A stretch of DNA of 64,000 nucleotides, from positions 221,864 through 285,863 of the forward strand of contig NZ_LMUR01000003.1 in the NCBI RefSeq assembly GCF_009765825.1, written 5' to 3'. How positions within the stretch are numbered: position 1 is the first letter of the stretch; each line of letters begins with the position of its first letter. The position numbers were made by a program, and so were the translations under genes. Below the pieces are notes generated by a model. It did not search any database. It had not been told where the DNA came from and saw nothing but the letters and a program-made list of their open reading frames with translations. Of the stretch, positions 18,835-28,773 are shown piece after piece. The DNA is from Granulicella sp. L60 (GTDB taxonomy: Bacteria > Acidobacteriota > Terriglobia > Terriglobales > Acidobacteriaceae).

Positions 18835-19191
18835 CTAAATGCGTTGGAGGTGGGTGTCTTTGAAGAAGGTGGGGTATTTGAGGCCGTAGCCCAGGAGGCG
18901 GTCGAGAGCGATGTGGGCGATCCAGATGAGGGCTATGGCTGGGGCGTTCTGCCAGTGCTGGAGATAGCTGGCGATCAGGAGGGCTATGGGTAGCGCGAGG
19001 TTGTGGACGAGGTTGTAGGTTGTGGCTCCGAGGCGGGGGGTTATGAGGTAGCCGAACATGAAGAGGTCGGGTGCCAGGAACAGGATGGCGAAGAGGAGCC
19101 AGCTGTAGTGCAGGTGCTGGTAGGCGAAGAGGGCGGCGGCTAAAAGGATGGCTTCTTCGATGCGGAGGAGGATGGCGGGGCGGGTGAGCAC
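18835..19191 (-). CDS. DUF4260 family membrane protein
   Basis: A 118-residue protein with four hydrophobic segments (IEEAILLAAALFAY, WLLFAILFLAPDLFMFGYLI, LVHNLALPIALLIASYL, APAIALIWIAHIALDRLLGYGLKY). The LAPDLFMFGYL and HIALDRLLGYGLKYPTFF stretches match DUF4260. GTG 19191 is chosen because AGGAGA precedes it; an upstream TTG at 19221 lacks one. Function unknown. It converges with the catalase gene. Confidence 0.85.
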   Translation of the reverse strand: MLTRPAILLRIEEAILLAAALFAYQHLHYSWLLFAILFLAPDLFMFGYLITPRLGATTYNLVHNLALPIALLIASYLQHWQNAPAIALIWIAHIALDRLLGYGLKYPTFFKDTHLQRI

Positions 19192-19304
19192 GGATTTGTC
19201 TCCTGAGGAGTTGGCTGGCAACTGAAGGCTTAGCTTGGATCTTCACGTTAAGGACGGGCAAAGGCAAACGCGAGATACAGGGGGCCTTCGCTGCGCTTAG
19301 GATG

Positions 19305-19356
19305 ACGAGGTAAAACAAACAACTGCAGGAACGAGGTAAAACAAACAACTGCAAGA
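19305..19356. repeat. Tandem duplication, 2 x 26 bases
   Basis: Two adjacent 26-base units beginning ACGAGGTAAAACAAACAACT differ at one base only. It looks like a simple local duplication in non-coding DNA. Confidence 0.9.
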
Positions 19357-19392
19357 GCAAGGACAAGAGCTGGCTAGGGGAGGTTGTACATT

Positions 19393-19435
19393 CCCACCTT
19401 AGCGACGATGAAGCTGTCGCGAAGATGGGGCACCC
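19393..19435. repeat. Palindromic element related to the 14-kb repeats
   Basis: CCCACCTTAGCGAC pairs with GTCGCGAAGATGGG over 14 positions (two mismatches) around a 9-base loop, then GGCACCC. The tail ATGGGGCACCC is shared with the element at 14405-14461, suggesting one family. Confidence 0.55.
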
Positions 19436-19561
19436 ATTGATTTGTGGCTATAACTGGAAGACGACAAAAGCAACGGCGTGCTGCGCGCACGGCGCGATCT
19501 GCCATCGAGGCTGACGCGCCTTCGGCGCCATTCTGGGCGTTGATTTTTGTTTGTTCGCCAA

Positions 19562-19597
19562 AAGAGAATGGCAGCCTGGTGGCTGCCATTCTCTTTG
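19562..19597. terminator. ftsH terminator hairpin
   Basis: A perfect 16-bp stem (AAAGAGAATGGCAGCC / GGCTGCCATTCTCTTT) with a TGGT loop lies just after the ftsH stop, read leftward. Confidence 0.85.
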
Positions 19598-19612
19598 CTT
19601 GTTTGGTGTTGG

Positions 19613-21550
<1,938 letters not shown>

Positions 21551-21810
21551 TTTTTCTAGTCTACAGCCGCCAATGATCGCATTGGTACGTGTAAGGCGAG
21601 CTTACCGACAACTGCGCGAAAGGAAGCTAACAACGGTTAGACGGCGGCTGAGAAGGAATGTCTGGGCTGATGGGTAATTCTTGATTGTCAGTGCCAGGCC
21701 TGCTTCAGTCAAGTGATTAGATTCTACTCCCGGGCTTATGGATTCGGGATGCTAAATGGATATTCCACATGACTTTCGTGTGATGGAGGGTGAATTTTTG
21801 TCCTGAGGGG

Positions 21811-22860
21811 TTATTCGTGCAGGAAGAGGCGGAGTTCGCGGGGGGAGCGGTCGGCGCGGAGCTGGTGGGAGAGGTGGAGGGTGGAGCCGGTGCGGGCGGC
21901 GACGGTGGGGTCGGTGCGGAGGCCGCAGAGGGCGAGGAGGCGGGAGGTCTCGTCGAAGCTGAGGCGGGCGCCGAGTTGGCGGGCGGCGGCTCGGAGGACG
22001 CGGCGGCGGAGGGCGGGGTCGAGGGTGCGGAGGCGGTCGAGTTCGATGGAGATGGAGGATGTGCCGGGGGTGGTGCTGACGGAGCGGCCTCCGCCGCGGA
22101 CGGGTTTTCCGGGCAGGAGAAGCTGGGGGAGGATTCTGCTGAGCTCGGTCTGCCAGCGGGATTCTTCTTCGCGGGCGAGTTCGGCGAGGTTGGCGAGGGT
22201 CTGGTCGAGGGACGGGTTGAGGGTGCGGAGCTGGGGGAGGATCTCGTGGCGGATCTTGTTGCGGGTAAAGGCGATGTCGGCGTTGGAGGAGTCGTTGCAC
22301 CAGGGTTGATTGGAGGCTTGGAGGAAGGCTTCGATGTCGGCGCGGGGGGTCTCGAGGAAGGGGCGGAGGATCTTTCCTTTGGGGAGGTTGAGGACGGGGT
22401 GGATGGCGGAGAGGCCTTCGGTCCAGGCGCCGCGGAGGAGCTTCATGAGGACGGTCTCGGCCTGGTCGTCGAGGGTGTGGGCGGTGAGGATGGCGTCGGC
22501 TTGGTTAGAGGTGAGGAGGGTGGTGAAGTAGGCGTAGCGGAGGTTGCGGGCGGCCTCTTCGAGGCCTTCGCTGGTGGTGGCGATGCGGGTGGGGACGTCG
22601 GCGCGGTGGAGATGGAGGGGGATGTTGAGGCTGGCGCAGAGGTCCTGGACGAAGCGCTGGTCGGCATCGGCCTCTTCGCCGCGGAGGCCGTGGTGGATGT
22701 GGAGGGCGGAGAGGCCGATGCCGAGGCTGGCGCGGGGCGTGGCGTTGGCGGCGTGGAGGGTGAGGAGGAGAGCTACGGAGTCGGCACCGCCGGAGATGGC
22801 GGCGCAGATGCGGTCGCCGGGTTTGATGTGGGTGCGGTCGAGGGGGAGGATGGCGGGCAT
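21811..22860 (-). CDS. tilS: tRNA(Ile)-lysidine synthase
   Basis: A 349-residue N-type PP-loop ATPase that converts the wobble cytidine of the CAU-anticodon tRNA-Ile to lysidine, an essential step. The PP-loop SGGADS is at residues 23-28, HIHHGLRG follows at the usual spacing, then AHTLDDQAETVLMKLLRG and the NKIRHEILPQL segment. The C-terminal portion is short relative to E. coli TilS. It precedes ftsH, a classic adjacency. Confidence 0.94.
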   Translation of the reverse strand: MPAILPLDRTHIKPGDRICAAISGGADSVALLLTLHAANATPRASLGIGLSALHIHHGLRGEEADADQRFVQDLCASLNIPLHLHRADVPTRIATTSEGLEEAARNLRYAYFTTLLTSNQADAILTAHTLDDQAETVLMKLLRGAWTEGLSAIHPVLNLPKGKILRPFLETPRADIEAFLQASNQPWCNDSSNADIAFTRNKIRHEILPQLRTLNPSLDQTLANLAELAREEESRWQTELSRILPQLLLPGKPVRGGGRSVSTTPGTSSISIELDRLRTLDPALRRRVLRAAARQLGARLSFDETSRLLALCGLRTDPTVAARTGSTLHLSHQLRADRSPRELRLFLHE

Positions 22861-22908
22861 TGTTTCTATGTTATGGGAGATGCTTTTTAGACGCTGTTAG
22901 AGGCTTGT

Positions 22909-23036
22909 CTGCCGGACGGGCCCACTGCACTTGCCATCCCACAAACGAAGACCTGTTTGTGGGGACCCCGGTTCGGGTGGGCGTTCGCACGCTTTTTTAA
23001 CCTTCGGGCGGGTCTCCCGTTGGTCGGCAAGGGAGA
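22909..23036. repeat. Dispersed intergenic element, family B copy 1
   Basis: It shares with 25322-25430 the block ACGGGCCCACTGC near its start, a small hairpin with a following T-run, and a closing CTCCCGTTG-TCGG-like block. This copy also contains CCCACAAAC / GTTTGTGGG (22938-22946 with 22955-22963). It lies between tilS and the acetyltransferase. Confidence 0.5.
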
Positions 23037-23064
23037 TGTTGCTGCGGGGTTTTATACTGCTTCG

Positions 23065-23535
23065 ATGTTCGAGACGAGAGTGGCTACGGTTGAGGATGCG
23101 GAGTTGATTGCGCAGCAGAGGCGCAGCATGTTCGTGGATGCGGGGCAGGCGGAGGATGCGAGTCTGCAGCCGATGGTGGAGAACTTCGTCCGGTGGGTAA
23201 GGCCAAGGCTGAAGGATGGGAGTTACATAGGGTGGATCGTTGAGACGGTGGAGGAGGACAGGCGCGTGGCTGCGGGAGCGGGGATGTGGATGATGGACTT
23301 TCCGCCGCATTGGATGGATGCGGAGCCGATGCGGGCGTATCTGCTGAACTTCTATGTGGAGCCGGTGTTTCGTGGGGAGGGGCTGGCGTATGGGCTGCTG
23401 AGGATGGCGGTGGAGGATGCGCGGAGGCGAGGGGTGAAGGTGGTGTCGCTGCATGCTTCGAAGTTCGGCAAGCCTATCTATGAGCGCAACGGGTTTGTGC
23501 AGAGCAGCGAGATGTTGCTGCGGCTTGAAGAGTAG
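23065..23535 (+). CDS. GNAT family N-acetyltransferase
   Basis: A 156-residue GCN5-type acetyltransferase, transferring acetyl from acetyl-CoA to an unknown amine. LLNFYVEPVFRGEGLAYGLL is the strand 4 plus pyrophosphate loop (R-G-x-G-x-A-like), and VSLHASKFGKPIYERNGFV is the C-terminal motif B region. ATG 23065 gives the normal N-terminus (ATVEDAELIAQQRR); the frame runs upstream through a repeat and is not used. Confidence 0.88.
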   Translation: MFETRVATVEDAELIAQQRRSMFVDAGQAEDASLQPMVENFVRWVRPRLKDGSYIGWIVETVEEDRRVAAGAGMWMMDFPPHWMDAEPMRAYLLNFYVEPVFRGEGLAYGLLRMAVEDARRRGVKVVSLHASKFGKPIYERNGFVQSSEMLLRLEE

Positions 23536-23544
23536 ACGCCGGGG

Positions 23545-23703
23545 TCAGAGGTTGCTGGCGGAGCCGGCGTCGCTGCGGGGGCCGCGATTGTTTTGCATCG
23601 GCGGTTGCATGAGGCGGTTGAGCTGTCGGATGTCCATGCCCAGCAGATAGATTGCCCTGGATATGGAGACTGCGATGATGATTGCGAATAGGTAGATCAA
23701 CAT
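23545..23703 (-). CDS. Small single-pass membrane protein
   Basis: A 52-residue protein: MLIYLFAIIIAVSISRAIYL is a membrane helix, then GMDIRQLNRLMQPPM and a polar tail. The ribosome site is excellent (AAAGGAGA, 6 bases before the ATG), which supports a real gene despite the size. Family unknown. It converges with the acetyltransferase gene, with the two stops nine bases apart. Confidence 0.65.
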   Translation of the reverse strand: MLIYLFAIIIAVSISRAIYLLGMDIRQLNRLMQPPMQNNRGPRSDAGSASNL

Positions 23704-23897
23704 GGCTTTCTCCTTTGGCCGCGATTTTGTGGTCGTTCATGCCGGTTGCGGGAACGGGGCTGCTGAGTAATGCGGATAGGAGTGGTGATTGGGGCCATGC
23801 TTTAGCCGGGATGTGTCGGTGGAAGCGAGGGCGAGGGTTGCGGGAAGCCAGATAGATACGCTGTGGTGGAGGCGGCGTCTTGTATACTTCGCTGGTT

Positions 23898-24605
23898 ATG
23901 CGAGTTTTTGTGATACTTCCGGCAGCAGGGATGGGAACGCGGATGGCCGCGGGTACGGGGTCGACGGCGGCTCCAAAACAGTTTCTTGAGATTGGCGGAG
24001 TGCCGGTGCTGGTGCGGTCGGTACGGGCGTTTCTTGCGGTGGCGCGGGTGGACGCGGTGTGCGTGGCGGTGCGGGCGCAGGAGCGGGAGCGAGTGCAGGC
24101 CCAGCTGATGGAGTACAAGCTGGGCGCGCGGGTGCATATGGTGGAGGGTGGGGATAATCGGCAGCAGTCGGTGAGTAACGCGCTGGCGGCGCTGGAGTGC
24201 GATGCAGAGGACGTGGTGCTGGTGCATGATGCGGTGCGTCCGCTGATCGACCCGGCGACGATTGAACGGACGATCGATGCGGTGGTGAAGCATGGGGCGG
24301 CGATTGTCGGGCTGCCGGCGGTGGATACGATCAAGCAGGTGGAGCGGACGGCGGATGGGGCGATTGTGACGTCTACGATTCCGCGGGAGCGCGTGGTGCA
24401 GGCGCAGACCCCGCAGGGAGCGCTGTTTGGGCTGATGCGGAGAGCGTTCATTGAAGCGGAGGCCGATGGCTTTGACGGGACCGATGAGGCCAGTCTGCTG
24501 GAGCGGGCGGGGATCGAGGTTGCGGTGGTGGCGGGTTCGGCGAGGAACTTCAAGATTACGCAGCCGGGGGATATCGAGCTGGCGGAGTTTTATCTGGGAC
24601 GGTAG
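23898..24605 (+). CDS. ispD: 2-C-methyl-D-erythritol 4-phosphate cytidylyltransferase
   Basis: IspD joins CTP and methylerythritol phosphate in the non-mevalonate isoprenoid pathway. The 235-residue length fits. The nucleotide loop LPAAGMGTRMAAG is at the N-terminus; VLVHDAVRPLIDPATIERTID, VDTIKQV and VQAQTPQGALFG are signature blocks, and FDGTDEASLLERAG follows. ATG 23898 places the loop at residue 7. ispF follows on the same strand 84 bases on, so the two steps are likely co-expressed. Confidence 0.96.
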   Translation: MRVFVILPAAGMGTRMAAGTGSTAAPKQFLEIGGVPVLVRSVRAFLAVARVDAVCVAVRAQERERVQAQLMEYKLGARVHMVEGGDNRQQSVSNALAALECDAEDVVLVHDAVRPLIDPATIERTIDAVVKHGAAIVGLPAVDTIKQVERTADGAIVTSTIPRERVVQAQTPQGALFGLMRRAFIEAEADGFDGTDEASLLERAGIEVAVVAGSARNFKITQPGDIELAEFYLGR

Positions 24606-24689
24606 ATAGAGGAATCGAAGAAGCCGAACATAAATTGGCGGAATCGGTGACAATCAGTATTGAGTCTTTTTGGCTCCTGAGATGACGTC

Positions 24690-25304
24690 ATGATGAGAAT
24701 TGGTTACGGGTTTGATTCGCACGCGTTCAAGGCGGGGGTTCCGCTGGTGATTGGCGGCCTTGCGATTGAACATCCGGAGGGGCTGGCCGGCCACTCGGAT
24801 GGGGATGTACTGCTGCATGCGATCACCGATGCGCTGCTGGGCGCGGTCTCGGCTGGAGATATCGGAACGTTTTTTCCGCCGAGCGATCCGCGGTGGAAGG
24901 GTGCGGCTTCGAGCGTGTTTTTGAAGACGGCGCTGGAAGAGGTGGCGACGGCGGGGTACAAGATCGTCAATATCGATACGGTGCTGGTGATGGCGCAGCC
25001 GAAGATTGTGCCGATTGCGGGCGAGCTGCGGGAGAGCGTGGCTGCGTTGCTGGGCGTGGAGCCTGGCGAGGTGGGGATCAAGGCTAAGACGCCGGAAGGA
25101 CTGAACCAGGATCACGTTGCGGTGGCTCATGCGACGGTGTTGCTGGAGAGCCTGGCGATCTCGGAGCCGGTGGGTGTGATGGCCGCGACGGCTGATGCGG
25201 ACGATGAGATCAATGATGTGGTGAAGACGCTGGTGGGTGAGTCGCGGGACGTCTCGGCGCTGGGGCGGAAGGTGACTCCGTTTGATACGGATGATCTGAC
25301 TTAA
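24690..25304 (+). CDS. ispF: 2-C-methyl-D-erythritol 2,4-cyclodiphosphate synthase
   Basis: IspF cyclises the CDP-methylerythritol phosphate product with release of CMP. RIGYGFDSHAF (metal ligands Asp and His), GHSDGDVLLHAITDALLGA (third ligand His) and IGTFFPPSDPRWKGA are diagnostic. The usual EGLGFTG-type loop reads TPEGLNQDHVAVAHA. At 204 residues the protein exceeds the usual ~157 by a C-terminal extension of about 45 residues (from ISEPVGVM onward) without recognisable family. Two adjacent ATGs at 24690 and 24693 are equivalent starts. Confidence 0.95.
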   Translation: MMRIGYGFDSHAFKAGVPLVIGGLAIEHPEGLAGHSDGDVLLHAITDALLGAVSAGDIGTFFPPSDPRWKGAASSVFLKTALEEVATAGYKIVNIDTVLVMAQPKIVPIAGELRESVAALLGVEPGEVGIKAKTPEGLNQDHVAVAHATVLLESLAISEPVGVMAATADADDEINDVVKTLVGESRDVSALGRKVTPFDTDDLT

Positions 25305-25321
25305 GGATCTGAGAGGCTTTG

Positions 25322-25430
25322 TCCTGCCGAACGGGCCCACTGCTCGTGGGGAGGTCACTTCGTGACTTTTGTACCGGTCGGGGAGATGCTTTCTTCTTGG
25401 GGCCTCCCGTTGTTCGGGTTGGAGTGTGCT
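25322..25430. repeat. Dispersed intergenic element, family B copy 2
   Basis: It begins TGCCGAACGGGCCCACTGC, has the hairpin GTCAC-TTC-GTGAC followed by TTTT, and ends GGCCTCCCGTTGTTCGG. It matches the element at 22909-23036 in the start and end blocks. It lies between ispF and the methyltransferase, where the hairpin may also end ispF transcripts. Confidence 0.5.
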
Positions 25431-25438
25431 CCTGGTGG

Positions 25439-26149
25439 CTAGGATTTCACGATGGCGAGGGCGAATCCGTCGTAGCCCTTGAGGCCTACGGTTTGGATCG
25501 CTGTTGCGTCCAGTCTGGGGTTGCTGCCTAGCTGGTCGAGGAAGGTGCGTGTTCCGGAGACGATTGGGTCGGCGTGGTTTGGGTCGAGGATGTCGCCGTC
25601 GCGGATGACGTTGTCGCCGATGATGACGGTGCCGGGACGAGAGAGCTGGAGCGCCCACTGCAGGTAGGCCGGATTGTTTGGCTTGTCGGCGTCGAGGAAG
25701 ATGAGGTCGAAGGGTGTGACGTCTTCGGCCTGGAGTTGCGCGAGCGATTCGAGTGCGGGACCTACGCGAAGATCGACGAACGGCGTGAGTCCTGCACGCT
25801 CGATATTTTCGGCGGCCACCTTGGCGTGGGCTGGGTCGAGTTCAAGTGTGACTAGTCTGCCTCCTGAGGGGAGTGCGCGGGCTAGCCAGATGGTGCTGTA
25901 TCCGCCGAGGGTTCCGATCTCCAGGATTCGTGTTGCGCCCTGCATGCGGGCGAGCAGATGAAGCAGTTTGCCCTGGTTCGGCGCGACGTCGATGGCGGGT
26001 AAGTTGGCCTTGGTGTTGGATTGCACGGCGTCGTCGAGCACCTGGTCTGGGTGGACGAGTGCTTCGGTGAGGTACTCATCGACGGCGGTCCAGAGATTCT
26101 GGCCTTCGGGTTTCTTCGCAGCGTGAGCTGTCGCCATATTTTGCTCCAT
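25439..26149 (-). CDS. SAM-dependent O-methyltransferase (catechol-OMT-like)
   Basis: A 236-residue class I methyltransferase of the metal-dependent methyltransf_3 group, which methylate hydroxyls of small aromatics. ILEIGTLGGYSTIWLARAL is motif I with the GxxxG loop, VTLELDPAHAKVA binds the ribose, and DLIFLDADKPNNPAYLQWAL with GTVIIGDNVIRDG supplies the metal ligands. Several near ATGs exist (26161, 26155, 26149, 26137); 26149 is a compromise. It diverges from the M14 peptidase gene. Confidence 0.9.
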   Translation of the reverse strand: MEQNMATAHAAKKPEGQNLWTAVDEYLTEALVHPDQVLDDAVQSNTKANLPAIDVAPNQGKLLHLLARMQGATRILEIGTLGGYSTIWLARALPSGGRLVTLELDPAHAKVAAENIERAGLTPFVDLRVGPALESLAQLQAEDVTPFDLIFLDADKPNNPAYLQWALQLSRPGTVIIGDNVIRDGDILDPNHADPIVSGTRTFLDQLGSNPRLDATAIQTVGLKGYDGFALAIVKS

Positions 26150-26248
26150 GCTCATCAGCATAGAGACAGTTTGCTGTGCGGGCAATCGTGCGCGATGCGG
26201 GCGCATGCTAGCGTGTTGGATAGAGAGTTGCGTGTACGAGGAGTGGGA

Positions 26249-28129
26249 ATGCGAATCGGTTTGGCGTTGATGATGGCGATGGTGTCGAGTGGAGCGGCGC
26301 ATGGGCAGACGGTGGCACAGGCTCGGTTGATGGACGCTCCGAAGGTGGCGGATTGCAAGGTGGAGGGTGCGGAGTGGGCGACTCCGGCGGAGAAGAGTTG
26401 TTATGCGACGACGCCGGATTATGCAGAGACGATGGCGTATCTGAAGCGCGTGCAGACTGCGGCGCCGGGGCAGGTGAGGGTGGAGGGGTTTGGAAAGACG
26501 GGTGAGGGGCGCGAGCTGGATATTGTGATCGCTTCGAAGGATGGGGTGTTCGATCCGGCTGCGATCCATGCGGCGAAGCGGCCGATTGTGCTGGTGCAGA
26601 ACTCGATTCACGCGGGAGAGATGGACGGCAAGGATGCTTGTCTGGCGCTGCTGCGCGACATGGTGATCAACAAGACGAAGGCCGCGCTACTGGAGCGGGC
26701 GGTGTTTGTGTTTATTCCGATGTATAACGCGGATGGGCATGAGCGCAGGAGTCCGTATAACCGCATCAATCAGGAGGGGCCGGCGGAGATGGGGTGGCGC
26801 GGCAATGGGACGAATATCAATCTGAACCGCGACTACCTGAAGGCGGATGCGCCGGAGACGCGGGCGTTTATGGCGATGTTTCATCGCTGGCTGCCGGACT
26901 TTTTTGTGGACGACCATGTGACCGATGGTGCGGACTATCAGTATGACGTCGCGTTCACGATCGACGATGGGCCGAACGTTCCGAGCGGCACGGCGAAGTG
27001 GGTGAAGGAGGTTGCGACGCCTACGCTGGAGAAGTATGTGGATGCGCATGGGCATCTGGCCTCGCCTACGTACATCACTTTGGTGAACGATAACGATCCT
27101 GCGGATGGGCTTGGGTTTAATGACGATCCGCCGCGATTTTCGACGGGGTATGTGGTTCTCGAAGGGCGCCCGGGCATGCTGGTGGAGCTGCATATGTTGA
27201 AGGACTATAGGACGCGGGTGACGGGGAACTACGAGATACTTGCGGGTCTGATGGAGCTGATGAATCGCGATGCGGACAAGGTGATTGCGCTGAACGCTGC
27301 GGCGGACAAGGAGGCCGAGGGGCTTGGGTCGCATCCGTTGAGCAATGTGAGGTATCCGCTGGCGCTGGCGTGGGACGGGCAGACGACGCCGTTTCTGTTT
27401 CGCGGATACAAGTACACGCGGGAGTTGAGCGCGGTGTCGGGCGCGATGCGGGTGGAGTACACGCATGAGCCCTGGAACGTGTCGCTGCCGTTTCAGACGG
27501 GGGCGAAGGTGGTGACGGAGACGACGGTCCCGGCTGCATATATTGTGCCGGTGCAGTGGACGAAGGTGATTGATGTGCTGGCAGCGCACCAGGTGCAGAT
27601 GGAGCGGACGACGGCGGCGTGGACGGGTGAGGTGGAGACGTATCAGTGTGCGGGGATGACGTGGCAGGACCCGCCGTTTGAGGGACGGCATCCGACGTTC
27701 AACGGCGAGGCGATGCATGGGCCGGGCAAGTTTGGGAGCTGCGTGCTGGTGCGGGAGAAGATGAGTTTTCCGGCGGGGTCGGCTGTGGTGCGGATGGATC
27801 AGCGGCTGTCGAAGGTGGCGCTGGAGTGGCTGGAGCCGGCGGCGCCTGACTCGGCGTTGCAGTGGGGGTTCTTTGATTCGATCTTTGAGCAGAAGGAGTA
27901 TGGCGAGGCGTATGTGCTGGAGGTGCTTGCGCGCGAGATGATGGCGAAAGATCCGAAGCTGAAGGCGGAGTTTGAGAAGAAGGTGGCGAGCGATCCTGCG
28001 TTTGCTGCGAATGCTTATGCGCGGCTGGAGTTTTTTTATGAGCGAACGCCGTGGTTTGGGGCGAATCGTGTGGGCATGTATCCGGTGGGACGGTTGTTGA
28101 GTGTGGATGGGGTGCCGGTGGCGAGGTGA
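26249..28129 (+). CDS. Secreted M14-family zinc carboxypeptidase-like protein
   Basis: A 626-residue exported protein with signal peptide MRIGLALMMAMVSSGAAHGQ. The peptidase domain has the zinc pair His121 and Glu124 (NSIHAGEMDGKDA), MYNADGHERRSPYNR, NLNRDYLKADAPETRAF and a further candidate zinc His in FFVDDHVTDGADYQYD, an M14 arrangement. A long C-terminal region of unknown fold follows. ATG 26249 has GAGGAG in front. Neighbouring genes also encode secreted peptidases, suggesting peptide scavenging. Confidence 0.87.
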   Translation: MRIGLALMMAMVSSGAAHGQTVAQARLMDAPKVADCKVEGAEWATPAEKSCYATTPDYAETMAYLKRVQTAAPGQVRVEGFGKTGEGRELDIVIASKDGVFDPAAIHAAKRPIVLVQNSIHAGEMDGKDACLALLRDMVINKTKAALLERAVFVFIPMYNADGHERRSPYNRINQEGPAEMGWRGNGTNINLNRDYLKADAPETRAFMAMFHRWLPDFFVDDHVTDGADYQYDVAFTIDDGPNVPSGTAKWVKEVATPTLEKYVDAHGHLASPTYITLVNDNDPADGLGFNDDPPRFSTGYVVLEGRPGMLVELHMLKDYRTRVTGNYEILAGLMELMNRDADKVIALNAAADKEAEGLGSHPLSNVRYPLALAWDGQTTPFLFRGYKYTRELSAVSGAMRVEYTHEPWNVSLPFQTGAKVVTETTVPAAYIVPVQWTKVIDVLAAHQVQMERTTAAWTGEVETYQCAGMTWQDPPFEGRHPTFNGEAMHGPGKFGSCVLVREKMSFPAGSAVVRMDQRLSKVALEWLEPAAPDSALQWGFFDSIFEQKEYGEAYVLEVLAREMMAKDPKLKAEFEKKVASDPAFAANAYARLEFFYERTPWFGANRVGMYPVGRLLSVDGVPVAR

Positions 28130-28192
28130 TCGTTTCGCTGGCTAAGGCGATGGGCTATGATGGTGGGCTTCGAGTGGCAAACGAGGTGAGCT

Positions 28193-28624
28193 ATGCATGA
28201 TCTGGTCGTCGATCTGATTGCGGTTGCGGTCTGCGGAGGAGTTGGGGGATTTGCCAATGTGTTCATTGGGGACTCGGGTCTCCACCTGCCGACTATCGAA
28301 GATGGCATCTTTCGTCCGGGGTATATCGGTGTTGTGTTTGTAGGCATCGTGGCTGCTGTGGGAGCTTGGCTGGCGACGCAGACCTCGGCGCTGACTGGGA
28401 ATCTGACGCCGTCGCCGCCAGTGACGCTGCGACTGTCGGAGTTGAGTACGGCGCTTATTGTGGGGTTTGGCGGGGCGCGGTGGTTCAAGTCGGAGGGCGA
28501 GACGACGATCTTTCGCAGGACGGCTGCGGTGGCGGCGAGCAGGAGTGCAAACAACGAGGCGGCGGCTGCTATTGCGGTGGGGACGCCAACGGAGGCGCTG
28601 AGTGCGGCGCTGAGGATGCAGTGA
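28193..28624 (+). CDS. Hypothetical membrane protein
   Basis: A 143-residue protein with hydrophobic segments LVVDLIAVAVCGGVGGFANVFI and YIGVVFVGIVAAVGAWLAT, then STALIVGFGGARWF and an Ala-rich tail. Likely an inner-membrane protein; the Gly-rich pattern resembles holin-like or channel-like small proteins, but no family is assigned. GAGGTGAG precedes the ATG. It lies between two secreted peptidase genes on the same strand. Confidence 0.6.
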   Translation: MHDLVVDLIAVAVCGGVGGFANVFIGDSGLHLPTIEDGIFRPGYIGVVFVGIVAAVGAWLATQTSALTGNLTPSPPVTLRLSELSTALIVGFGGARWFKSEGETTIFRRTAAVAASRSANNEAAAAIAVGTPTEALSAALRMQ

Positions 28625-28773
28625 TCTTTGGCTGATCTTCCAGCAGTGAGGGGCGCTTTGTGCTGGAGGTGCGGCCTGGGGCTGGGTCTTCGGTATGGAT
28701 TTGTGAAATATCGTATTTCACCGGAGGCGCGGTCAGGATAGACTGCGAACATTCTGAATTTTTGAGGGATTCG

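Larger units (their letters stand above)
19192..19612. other. Intergenic stretch with tandem repeat, palindrome and terminator
   Basis: No gene is supported. It contains a 26-base tandem duplication, a hairpin ending in the same GGGGCACCC motif as the 14-kb repeats, and the ftsH terminator, each entered separately. Confidence 0.6.

Noticed and set aside
21790..22890. 366-codon plus-strand open frame opposite tilS
   Set aside because: Antisense to tilS; Gly/Glu-rich low-complexity translation typical of GC-rich shadows.
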